Source: Nodosilinea sp. LEGE 06152 (GTDB lineage: Bacteria; Cyanobacteriota; Cyanobacteriia; Phormidesmidales; Phormidesmidaceae). From it: a stretch of DNA of 52,711 bases. Shown in pieces: positions 15,508 through 23,002 of the stretch. Position numbers and translations under genes: made by a program. Position 1 is the stretch's first letter. Each line of letters begins with the position of its first letter. The notes under the pieces are model-generated. The model worked only from the letters and a program-made list of their open reading frames with translations, did no database searches and was not told the DNA's origin. Location of the stretch: contig NZ_JADEWR010000024.1 in the NCBI RefSeq assembly GCF_015207525.1, forward strand, positions 52,572 to 105,282. The letters are read 5' to 3'.

Positions 15508-16098
15508 ATGCAGCTCAGGTCACAATCTGGTGCGCCTGTCCGTCAGCGACGGCAGAAGGCACGCTCTGTACAATCGTCAGTCTGCGAAGGCAAATCGGTA
15601 CTTAAGCCCATGCTGATGCGTTTAGAAACCGCGCTGGGTAGCGAAGGCCTGACGCAGCGAATGGTGCTACTGTCTAAGCCCAGACCCCCCCAGGGGAATG
15701 ATGAAACGGCGGAGCAGACCATCAATTTTGTCGTTGGCTATAGCGGCTCTGCCAGTAGCCAAGGCGCTCTAGACATAGCGCTGTGGATGGCCCACCAAAC
15801 GCGATTGGCCAAGCCCAATCCGGTGGTAGTCCACGTGGTGTACGTGGTTGACAAAACCAAGCCCAAAACCATCGCCAATGCCGATCGTATTCTCTGGCAG
15901 GCACGCTGCTTGGCTAGCGAGTGGCGAGGTTCGCTCAACGCCCACCTTCGCATTGGTCAGGTGGCAACCGAACTCAGCGAGGTGGCCAAAGAACTGCAGG
16001 CAGAGGTCGTGCTGGTAGGCTGCCAATCGGCCACTCACAAACTGGTGCAGCAGCTAGCCCCTCAGATACCCTGCTCAGTGTTGGGGTTACCCAAGTAG
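15508..16098 (+). CDS. universal stress protein with unusual N-terminal extension
   Basis: 196 aa. The UspA-like alpha/beta domain (about 70-196) runs from INFVVGYSGSASSQGALDIAL to EVVLVGCQSATHKLVQQL and ends IPCSVLGLPK. The usual ATP-binding G-2x-G-9x-G(S/T) pattern is degenerate here (VGCQSATHK), so nucleotide binding is doubtful. The first 70 residues are basic and not part of the domain; the first codons (MQ-RSQ) copy those of the permease at 11216 along with the leader. Under riboswitch leader b. A hairpin begins at its stop codon. Confidence 0.8.
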   Translation: MQLRSQSGAPVRQRRQKARSVQSSVCEGKSVLKPMLMRLETALGSEGLTQRMVLLSKPRPPQGNDETAEQTINFVVGYSGSASSQGALDIALWMAHQTRLAKPNPVVVHVVYVVDKTKPKTIANADRILWQARCLASEWRGSLNAHLRIGQVATELSEVAKELQAEVVLVGCQSATHKLVQQLAPQIPCSVLGLPK

Positions 16099-16122
16099 GG
16101 GCGTAGCATGCTAAGCCCCTAC
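16095..16122 (+). terminator. stem-loop at the end of the first stress-protein gene
   Basis: GTAGGGGC at 16095-16102 pairs with GCCCCTAC at 16115-16122 around a TAGCATGCTA inner palindrome. There is no T-tract, so it may only attenuate or process the transcript before the next gene. Confidence 0.4.
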
Positions 16123-16362
16123 AGCTCGGGAATAGTTGTACGGGATTTGGTCTACAAATAGCCGTCCCCAACCCCTTTAGGGCGGCTTCACCAACGACCT
16201 TGCTCAGGGAACGGCTATGGCTTTTCTATCGTTGGGGGCGGTTCGCTTGCGATCGCCCCATACTCGCCGTCAAACCCTTCCCAACTGGCTGCCCTTACTG
16301 GTTTAACGAATCTGAATTCACAAATGCCAATGCCAACCCCACTCCGTTAAGGGGAAAAACCT

Positions 16363-16875
16363 ATGCGCTATCAAAAGATTCTGGTGGCCCTCGATCGCAC
16401 GGCTGCCTCCGATCGCGTCTTTGATCACGCCCTAGGCCTAGCCCAGGCTTCCCAGGGGCAGCTACAGCTGGTTCACAGCCTCAACGTCAACCCCTATGAC
16501 AACCTGGGTAAGCTCATTGACGCTGGAGTAGGCCTGCAAAACTCTGCCAAAGTGCAGCACGAAGAAGAAGCTGCCCAGCTTCAGCGAGTTCAAAAGACCC
16601 AGCAATGGCTGGAACAACTGCGCACTGAGGCCCTAAACCGCAGTATTGAAGCAGATTTTGTCTGTAAGGTGGCCGACCCTGGCCCCTTTGTTTGTCAACT
16701 CGCTGAAACCTGGGCCGCTGATGTAATTGTAATGGGCAATAGCGGCAAAAAGGGCTTGAAAAAGCTCGTTTTGGGCAGCGTAAGTGACTATGTAGCAAAG
16801 CATGCCCCCTGCCCAACTATTGTGGTACCCAGCGACAGTAGTCTAGAGGCTGAACTATTCTCAAAAATGAATTAG
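16363..16875 (+). CDS. universal stress protein (UspA family)
   Basis: 170 aa single USP domain. It starts MRYQKILVALDRTAASDRVF and has the complete ATP-binding pattern VMGNSGKKGLKKLVLGSVSDYV (shown by GNSGKKG and GSVSDYV), ending CPTIVVP. The nucleotide site thus looks intact, in contrast to the preceding stress protein. It lies 264 bp after it on the same strand and 407 bp before the antiporter; it could share the leader-b transcript. AAGGGGA upstream of the ATG is a weak ribosome-binding site. Confidence 0.9.
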   Translation: MRYQKILVALDRTAASDRVFDHALGLAQASQGQLQLVHSLNVNPYDNLGKLIDAGVGLQNSAKVQHEEEAAQLQRVQKTQQWLEQLRTEALNRSIEADFVCKVADPGPFVCQLAETWAADVIVMGNSGKKGLKKLVLGSVSDYVAKHAPCPTIVVPSDSSLEAELFSKMN

Positions 16876-16990
16876 CTTTGCTTGTTCCATGCTCTCGCTG
16901 CTCATTGGTCAAATAGCTCGACCCAATAGTCTATATATCTGCGGATAGATTGGATGAAAGAATGGGCGATGCTAGAGTTTTTGGAATATT

Positions 16991-17187
16991 AATTTGACCG
17001 CCTAATCTAGGTATGCGTTGGGCGCTGCACCTGCAGCGCCCAATGTTCTAGAACGGGGGAACCAATTCACTGGGGCCAATCCTGATGGGTCGAAGGACAC
17101 TAAATCCTTTGACCAATAGCCAGGAAGGACATCTCTCAGTCCTAGCCCGTCAGCTAACCCCGTCGGCGTTGAGAGGAGACTGCAATT
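16991..17187 (+). ncRNA. cyclic di-AMP (ydaO/yuaA) riboswitch aptamer, leader c
   Basis: Contains CCGCCTAATC, a perfect GC hairpin GGGCGCTG..CAGCGCCC near 17020-17042, ACGGGGGAACCAATTCACTG, GGGGCCAATCC, AAGGACATCTCTCAGTCCTA, the CAGCTAACCCCG core and GAGAGGAGA. The core is identical to leaders a and b, while the outer parts have diverged, with the hairpin arm fully replaced. This one is the closest to the textbook consensus. It precedes the antiporter gene. An ORF that runs through it in the antiporter frame is an artefact. Confidence 0.92.
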
Positions 17188-17231
17188 CAGCCTTCCTTAG
17201 GGAGCACGGAATTTGTCAGTGTCCTTGGTTG

Positions 17232-17246
17232 GTACCGCAACGGTAC
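17232..17246 (+). promoter_or_regulatory. palindromic hairpin in leader c expression platform
   Basis: GTACCG-CAA-CGGTAC followed by GGTTTTG. It could act as a weak terminator or an anti-terminator partner. It has no counterpart in leaders a and b. Confidence 0.35.
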
Positions 17247-17269
17247 GGTTTTGTATCGACCTTGAACTC

Positions 17270-17283
17270 TGGAGAATCTTCCA
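17270..17283 (+). promoter_or_regulatory. Shine-Dalgarno/start-codon hairpin of leader c
   Basis: TGGAG-AATC-TTCCA pairs the GGAG ribosome-binding site with bases ending in the A of the ATG at 17283. It is independent in sequence from leaders a and b but has the same logic. Confidence 0.45.
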
Positions 17284-19796
17284 TGGAATCAATTCTAGGT
17301 ATGCCTCTGCCAGTAGAAGATCCTATTTTGATCTTCGGCATTTGTATGGTGGTAATTTTGGCCGCACCGCTGATTTTTGAGCGGTTTAAACTGCCGGGGC
17401 TAATTGGCCCCATTGTGGCCGGGGTAGTGTTGGGCACCAGTGTGCTAAACGTCCTAGAGCGGGGCCAGGCGATCGAGCTTTTGGGCAACGTGGGGCTGCT
17501 CTACATTATGTTTTTGTCGGGGCTTGAGATCAACATGTCTCAGTTTCGCAAAAACCGCGATCGCAGCTTTATTTTTGGCGTTATTACGTTCACCATTCCC
17601 CAGCTTGCGGGCACCTTAATTTTTCGATATTTGCTGGGGTTTGACTGGCCCGCCGCCATTTTAATTGCCAGTATGTTTGCTTCTCACACCCTGGTGCCCT
17701 ACCCAATCATCAGCCGGTTGGGAATCATGAAAAACGACGCGGTGGTCACCACCGTAGGCGGCACTATTCTCACCGACACCGTGGCCCTGCTGGTGCTGGT
17801 GGTGGTAGCCCGAGGGTTTGAGGGCGAACTCACCACTCGCTTCTGGATTTCTCTCGCCCTGGCCATGGTGATCTACGTGGCGGCGGTAATTTATCTGCTG
17901 CCGCCCCTGGCTCGCTGGTTCTTTCGCAATGTGGAAGACGGCGGCAAGAGTGAGTTTGTGTTTGTGCTGGCGGTGGTCTTTATTGGCGCATTTCTAGCCC
18001 GCGCCGTGGGCACTGAGGCGATTTTGGGAGCCTTTTTGGTGGGGCTAACCCTGAATCGGCTGATTCCTGAACGCAGTCGCTTGATGACTCGCATTCAGTT
18101 CTTTGGCGAAGCGTTTATCATTCCTTTCTTTCTAATTTTCATCGGTCTGCTGGTGGATGTGTCGGTGCTCTTTAGCAGCCTCACCGCCTGGATTGTAATG
18201 ATCTCGATGCTGGCGACCAATGTCATTACTAAATTCATTGCCGCAGGGGTAACCCGGCGCATTTACAACTACACTCCCGCTGAGGGCTGGGTGATGTTTG
18301 GTCTCTCCACCTGTGAGGCCGCCGCTACCCTGGCCGCTACTCTGGTGGGCTACGAACTGGGCATCATTGGCGACGACGTGCTCAACGGCGTGGTGCTGAT
18401 GATTTTTGCCACCTGCATTCTCGGCCCCTCGGTGGTCGATCGCTTTGGTCGCCAGGTAGCCCGCCAGCAAGAGGATCAGCAGTACGAACCACGTCAGGCT
18501 CCCCAGCGAATTCTTGTGCCCCTGGCCAACCCCTCCACCAGCGAGGCCCTGGTCAACGTTGCCGCCCTGCTGCGCGACCAAAAATCTGAAGAAACGGTCT
18601 ACCCCCTGACGGTAATTGCGGAGGAAAGCGAGGCCGACAACACCGAAAGCAGCGTTGCTGCCGCCGAGCGCCTGCTGGCCCACGCCGTGGTGCATGCCGT
18701 GGAGCTAGACCTGCCCGTGAACCCGGTGACGCGGGTGGCCCGCAACCCCGCTTCAGGCGTGGTCGAAGCCGCCATGGAGCGCCGCATCAGCGACATTGTA
18801 ATCGGCTGGAACGGCAACCGCTCCGCCCGGCAGCGCATCTTTGGCTCGGTGATTGACCAAATGCTAGAGCAGACTCCTCAGCAGGTGTGGGTATGTAAGC
18901 TCAACCACCCAGTCAACACCTTTCAGCGGCTGGTGGTGGTGCTGCCCGCCGTCATCGACCACAACCCAGGGTTCTATGAAGCGGTGCGATCGCTCAAGCA
19001 CCTGGCCTACCAGTTGGGGGCCAACCTTCAGGTGCTAGTGGTAAACGACGGGGCCGAACCCTACCGCCAACACTTTGAGGATGTGCCCATTGAAGTGAGC
19101 ATCGGGTTCATGGAGGTAGCTAGCTGGGATGAGACCCACATGGCTCTGCAAGACTCATCTAGTGACAAAGACTTGATCGTGCTGATGAGCGCCCGCGAAG
19201 GCACCGTCGCCTACGATCGCGCCCTGGAACGCCTGCCCCAAACCCTGGCCGATTTGCAGCTGAGCTTTTTGGTGCTCTACCCCTCCGAAAAAGACGCCCA
19301 GTCCTTTGGGGCCGCCCAGCCGATGTCGCTGGCTAGGCTGCTCTCCCAGGAGCGGGTGCGGCTCGACCTCACCGCCACCACCTACGAAGAGGCAGTCGAT
19401 ACGCTGCTCAGCACCGCCATCGATCGCGACGACCCGCGCCACGAAAGCGTGCTCAAGGCTCTAGCCTTTGACGATGTGGGCTACGCCAGCGAGGTACTGC
19501 CGGGGGTGATTATCTCCCACGCCCGGGTACCAAAACTCAAAGGCACCCGCCTGTGCCTGGGGGTTCACCGTCGGGGTATGCAGCGCGATGGGCAAACCCC
19601 GCGCACCAGCCAGCTCATCCACGTCGTGGTACTCCTGCTCACCCCCGCTCAGGGCACGACCCAAGACCACCTGGCCCAGCTGGCCGCTGTGGCTCAGTAC
19701 TTTAGCCAGGGCGACTTGCTAGAGAAACTTATGGCCTGCACCACGGTCGATCAGCTCCAGGGCTGGTTTGAGCAGCAGGCCCTGGTGAGACCCTAA
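17283..19796 (+). CDS. CPA2 cation/proton antiporter fused to USP-like and PTS EIIA-like domains
   Basis: 837 aa from the ATG at 17283 (GGAGA upstream). Residues 1-395 are a Kef/Nha-type antiporter with 11-13 helices, beginning near ILIFGICMVVILAAPLIF and including GVVLGTSVLNVL and the AILGAFLVGLTL motif. Residues 408-540 resemble a universal stress domain (RILVPLANPSTSEAL to IVIGWNGNRSARQRIFGSVI), and 546-680 a second, degenerate one. Residues 683-835 resemble PTS EIIA of the fructose/nitrogen class, with His746 in GVIISHARVP at the phosphorylation site. It likely exports Na+ or K+ across the plasma or thylakoid membrane, gated by nucleotide and phosphorylation state. It is under riboswitch leader c. 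Confidence 0.9.
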   Translation: MESILGMPLPVEDPILIFGICMVVILAAPLIFERFKLPGLIGPIVAGVVLGTSVLNVLERGQAIELLGNVGLLYIMFLSGLEINMSQFRKNRDRSFIFGVITFTIPQLAGTLIFRYLLGFDWPAAILIASMFASHTLVPYPIISRLGIMKNDAVVTTVGGTILTDTVALLVLVVVARGFEGELTTRFWISLALAMVIYVAAVIYLLPPLARWFFRNVEDGGKSEFVFVLAVVFIGAFLARAVGTEAILGAFLVGLTLNRLIPERSRLMTRIQFFGEAFIIPFFLIFIGLLVDVSVLFSSLTAWIVMISMLATNVITKFIAAGVTRRIYNYTPAEGWVMFGLSTCEAAATLAATLVGYELGIIGDDVLNGVVLMIFATCILGPSVVDRFGRQVARQQEDQQYEPRQAPQRILVPLANPSTSEALVNVAALLRDQKSEETVYPLTVIAEESEADNTESSVAAAERLLAHAVVHAVELDLPVNPVTRVARNPASGVVEAAMERRISDIVIGWNGNRSARQRIFGSVIDQMLEQTPQQVWVCKLNHPVNTFQRLVVVLPAVIDHNPGFYEAVRSLKHLAYQLGANLQVLVVNDGAEPYRQHFEDVPIEVSIGFMEVASWDETHMALQDSSSDKDLIVLMSAREGTVAYDRALERLPQTLADLQLSFLVLYPSEKDAQSFGAAQPMSLARLLSQERVRLDLTATTYEEAVDTLLSTAIDRDDPRHESVLKALAFDDVGYASEVLPGVIISHARVPKLKGTRLCLGVHRRGMQRDGQTPRTSQLIHVVVLLLTPAQGTTQDHLAQLAAVAQYFSQGDLLEKLMACTTVDQLQGWFEQQALVRP

Positions 19797-19798
19797 GA

Positions 19799-20377
19799 TC
19801 AAAGCACCAGGGGGTTGCCCCGGTTGGTAAAGGTCACCGATTCAATTTTCCAATCGGGCTGGTTGATCAGGGTCTCGCGCAGGCTGCCCAGCAGCGCCTT
19901 CTGCTCACACACCGACAGTGACTGCAACACCCGGCGCGAGGTGCGGGCCACCCGTAGATCGATGGTGACGGTTTTGGTCTGGGGGTCAAAGCGGGTGCGG
20001 TAGCCCGAGAGAGTGAGGTCTGGAACCCTCTGTTCCGCCAGAATCAGATCGACGGTGTTCTCCATGCTCTGCTGGCGGGGCACCTGGATAGGTTCGGCCT
20101 GGTAGCTTTCGCAGGTGCGATCGAGGGTGTAAAGATCAACGGCGACCGGGTCGGCGGGCACCACCAGCCGCCGCGCCTTGGCCTGGATCAGGCGGCTGGC
20201 CCCTACCAGGGCATCGGCAGGGTTGGGCGCTGTCTCTAAAGACTGGAAAGCGGCTGCGAGCGCCGGTTCGGCAGTGCCCTCAGCCTGGGGCGATGTCCCA
20301 TCTCCATCCCCCGAGCATCCACCCAATAGCCCCAACAGCGCCAGGCAAATCGCTCCAGAGATTTTTCCAGACTGCAT
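19799..20377 (-). CDS. lipoprotein of unknown function (cyanobacterial)
   Basis: 192 aa from the ATG at 20377 (MQSGKISGAICLALLG); 60 additional codons to 20557 would overlap pyrB and lack the signal. The signal peptide ends in the lipobox LLGGC (Cys near residue 20), then an acidic linker. The mature region has two Cys (DRTCESYQ, SVCEQK) and a closing segment DWKIESVTFTNRGNPLVL. No enzymatic motif. It is divergent from pyrB (61 bp) and meets the antiporter gene tail to tail. Function unknown. Confidence 0.75.
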   Translation of the reverse strand: MQSGKISGAICLALLGLLGGCSGDGDGTSPQAEGTAEPALAAAFQSLETAPNPADALVGASRLIQAKARRLVVPADPVAVDLYTLDRTCESYQAEPIQVPRQQSMENTVDLILAEQRVPDLTLSGYRTRFDPQTKTVTIDLRVARTSRRVLQSLSVCEQKALLGSLRETLINQPDWKIESVTFTNRGNPLVL

Positions 20378-20438
20378 CGCTAAGACCCTCGGCCAGGTAT
20401 GGTGGGGACGGTATTGAGCGGGGTTGAGACAACGGGCC

Positions 20439-21446
20439 ATGGCAAGTGCTTCCTGGAATCGACGACACGTGCTGTCGCTGGCTGATTTTACGGCGGCGGA
20501 GTTCGAAACGGTAATGGAGACGGCGGTGAGCTTTTGGCAGGTGCTGTCGCGCCGCACCCGTAAGGTGCCCGCTCTTCAGGGGGTGGTGGTCACCAACATG
20601 TTTTTTGAACCCTCCACTCGCACCCGCAGCAGCTTTGAGCTGGCCGCCAAGCGGCTGTCGGCGGATGTGCTCAACTTTGCCCCCGGCACCTCGTCCCTTA
20701 CCAAGGGTGAGACCATTCTAGACACCGCCAAGACCTACCTGGCCATGGGCACCAACCTGATGGTCATTCGCCACCAGGAGTCGGGGGTGCCAGGGGCGAT
20801 CGCTGCCGAGATGGACCGCCTGCAGACCGGCGTCGGCGTGCTTAACGGGGGCGACGGGCTCCACGCCCACCCCTCCCAGGCCCTGCTCGATCTATTCACG
20901 CTGGGGCTGACCCTAAATCCGGATCAACCCACCGCTGGGCTGCTGAAAGGCAAAAAAATTGCCCTGGTGGGCGACATCCTGCACTCTCGGGTGGCCCGCT
21001 CCAACCTGTGGTGCCTTACCGCCTGCGGTGCGGAGGTGCACCTGGCCGCACCCCCCACCCTGCTGCCCCCCGGCTTCGCCGACGCCTTCATCACCCAGTC
21101 GCCCATCGACACGCCCCGCGCCATCGTGCAGCACAGCACCCTAGCCCCAGCGCTGGAGGGAGCCGATTTTGTCATGACCCTGCGCCTGCAAAAGGAGCGC
21201 ATGGCCCAGCACCTGCTGCCCAGCCTGCGTGAATACCACCAGGGCTTTGGGATAACGCGCGATCGCCTGCGCCACTGCCAGCCCACCGTTAAAGTGCTGC
21301 ACCCCGGCCCCGTCAACCGCGGCGTCGAAATCAGCTCCGATGTCATGGATGACCCCGAGCTAAGCCTGATTAGCGACCAGGTGACCAGCGGCGTTGCGGT
21401 GCGTATGGCCCTGCTGTATTTGATCGGGGTGGGGGATAAGGGGTGA
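20439..21446 (+). CDS. pyrB: aspartate carbamoyltransferase catalytic subunit
   Basis: 335 aa from the ATG at 20439; a frame start 15 bp upstream lacks support. The carbamoyl-phosphate loop FFEPSTRTRSSFELAAKRL (key residues STRTR), the DGLHAHPSQALLDLF segment, the aspartate-binding HPGPVNRGVE and the end VTSGVAVRMALLYL are all present. It forms carbamoyl-aspartate in pyrimidine synthesis, in the cytoplasm. Stand-alone: no pyrI or pyrC nearby, typical of cyanobacteria. Confidence 0.96.
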   Translation: MASASWNRRHVLSLADFTAAEFETVMETAVSFWQVLSRRTRKVPALQGVVVTNMFFEPSTRTRSSFELAAKRLSADVLNFAPGTSSLTKGETILDTAKTYLAMGTNLMVIRHQESGVPGAIAAEMDRLQTGVGVLNGGDGLHAHPSQALLDLFTLGLTLNPDQPTAGLLKGKKIALVGDILHSRVARSNLWCLTACGAEVHLAAPPTLLPPGFADAFITQSPIDTPRAIVQHSTLAPALEGADFVMTLRLQKERMAQHLLPSLREYHQGFGITRDRLRHCQPTVKVLHPGPVNRGVEISSDVMDDPELSLISDQVTSGVAVRMALLYLIGVGDKG

Positions 21447-21483
21447 AGGGGCAGATGGGTAAGGGGGGGGATGGGTAGGGGAT

Positions 21484-21531
21484 ACTCATCCACTCTCCCA
21501 CTCATCCACTCTCCCACTCATCCACTCTCCT
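21484..21531. repeat. three tandem copies of a 16-bp unit
   Basis: ACTCATCCACTCTCCC occurs three times in tandem (last base of the third changed), between pyrB and the YdcF gene. The preceding 50 bp (21430-21480) is the related G-rich run AAGGGG, GATGGGTA. Low-complexity repeats of this kind recur at 35386-35440 and 41262-41303. Confidence 0.85.
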
Positions 21532-21533
21532 CC

Positions 21534-22292
21534 TCACCCCCTCACCGCAAACCCCGTCTCCCCGGTTTCGCGGGCAAAATAGCGGCCCATCATGCCATAG
21601 CCAATCAGGCCAGCCCACTCGCGCAGCACTAAGAACTGGCGGTTGCGGATGTCTAGGCCGTTGGGCACTGGGCTGGGGTGAGGGGTAACCTCAAACCCCA
21701 GGCTGCGAAAGGTGAGCAGCGATCGCGCCATGTGGGGCGGGTCGGTGACCAAAATCAGCCGCCTGATGCCCTGGGGTTGCAGCAGCGCAGCGGTAAACAG
21801 CGCATTTTCATTGGTGGTGGCGGAGCAGGGTTCGCCGTCAACTGCGGTTGCCGGTACCCCAGCCGCCTCTAGCATTTGCCCAATTTCGATCGCGTCGCTG
21901 CGTCCGCTGGCAAATATGAGGGGCGCTCGTCGCTGTTGCCAAAGCTCAGCGGCTACCCGCACCCGGCTGGGGCGAAAATCTCCCCCCCGACCCAGCACCA
22001 CAATGGCCTCGGCAGGCTGACCACTATCGCGGGGAATCAGCAGAGCTAGCCCCTTCCCCCCAACTTTAACCCCGATAGGAGACAGCCCCAGACAGTAGGT
22101 CAGCACCAGCAGCACCCCGACCAGACTGATGCGGTGCTTCCAACGCCGAGGGCGCACAATCCAGGGTGCAAAAATCATAACCGCTAGCACCGGTAGCACA
22201 ACGCCTGGCTGTAGCAGCAAATTGAGCAATCGCCAGAGCGATCGCGTTAGGTCACCCGCCGATGTAATTTGGCAGGCCGATAGATCAACCAC
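21534..22292 (-). CDS. YdcF/ElyC-family (DUF218) membrane protein
   Basis: 252 aa from a GTG at 22292 that is preceded by GGAGG at a good 6-nt spacing. Two N-terminal transmembrane helices (PGVVLPVLAVMIF, ISLVGVLLVLTYCLGL) are followed by a DUF218 domain. Its conserved parts are AEAIVVLGRGG, SGRSDAIEIGQMLEAAGVP, the E-x-x-S-x-x-T-x-E-N pattern (EPCSATTNENALF) and RRLILVTDPPHMARSL. Members act in envelope or exopolysaccharide biology; the reaction is not settled. The tandem repeat touches its stop codon. Confidence 0.85.
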   Translation of the reverse strand: MVDLSACQITSAGDLTRSLWRLLNLLLQPGVVLPVLAVMIFAPWIVRPRRWKHRISLVGVLLVLTYCLGLSPIGVKVGGKGLALLIPRDSGQPAEAIVVLGRGGDFRPSRVRVAAELWQQRRAPLIFASGRSDAIEIGQMLEAAGVPATAVDGEPCSATTNENALFTAALLQPQGIRRLILVTDPPHMARSLLTFRSLGFEVTPHPSPVPNGLDIRNRQFLVLREWAGLIGYGMMGRYFARETGETGFAVRG

Positions 22293-22502
22293 GGTATACC
22301 TCCACTCGACTGAGACCTTAGCAGCAGGGCCATCCTATAATGCAAGGCATTGGCGACGGGGGATGTCGGCCCCAATACTAGCCAAGCCCGCTCGGCCTGG
22401 TTTGGGTTTTAGGGATAGGCACCTGCACGACGTTACCGCCGATCACAGTAGACGAATTTTTGTTAAGCCGGTGCCGCCGCTGTCGTTTTTCATGGCTTCT
22501 TT

Positions 22503-22976
22503 ATGCAGCTTGCTACCTCTGGGCCTTCCGTAGATACCGCTGCCCATAGCCTGAAGATCACCTTTGCCCCCCTCTCTTTAGAGGAGGTCTACGCCGCCGC
22601 CGATGACTCCGCCAATGGAGCCGTGGTGGTGATGAGCGGCATGGTGCGCAACAACAGCGAGGGCAAGGCGGTGGTTGCGCTGGAGTACCAGGCCTACGAA
22701 CCGATGGCCCTGGAGGTGTTTAAGCAGATCGCCGCCCAAATTCGCGCCACCTGGCCCGACGCCACCCGAGTGGTCATTCACCACCGCACCGGCAAGCTGG
22801 TTGTGGGCGACATTAGCGTGCTGGTGGCGGTGGGCTGCCCCCACCGGGCCGAGGCATTTGCCGCCTGCCAGTATGCGATCGACACCCTTAAGCACAACGC
22901 TCCGATCTGGAAGAAAGAGCACTGGGAGGATGGCTCCACTAGCTGGGTGAGCATTGGTGCCTGTGAACAAGAGTAA
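22503..22976 (+). CDS. moaE: molybdopterin synthase catalytic subunit MoaE
   Basis: 157 aa. It shows the MoaE signature from GAVVVMSGMVRNNSEGK, through the H-R-x-G-K-L-x-V-G-D segment (HHRTGKLVVGD), to HRAEAFAACQYAIDTLKHNAPIWKKE, whose two Lys residues (DTLKHN and IWKKE) correspond to the catalytic lysines. With MoaD it adds dithiolene sulfur to precursor Z in molybdenum-cofactor synthesis, needed by nitrate reductase. No moaD or other moa gene lies next to it. Confidence 0.95.
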   Translation: MQLATSGPSVDTAAHSLKITFAPLSLEEVYAAADDSANGAVVVMSGMVRNNSEGKAVVALEYQAYEPMALEVFKQIAAQIRATWPDATRVVIHHRTGKLVVGDISVLVAVGCPHRAEAFAACQYAIDTLKHNAPIWKKEHWEDGSTSWVSIGACEQE

Positions 22977-23002
22977 TGTGCGTTCTTAGAGGTAGGTCAG
23001 AC

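Noticed and set aside
17085..17282. In-frame 66-codon extension of the antiporter
   Set aside because: It is translation of the riboswitch aptamer; the ATG at 17283 has a ribosome-binding site and begins the conserved protein.
20378..20557. 60-codon extension of the lipoprotein gene
   Set aside because: It would overlap pyrB and hide the lipobox signal peptide that starts at 20377.
21484..21531. CRISPR-like array
   Set aside because: Contiguous 16-bp tandem units without spacers; no cas genes nearby.
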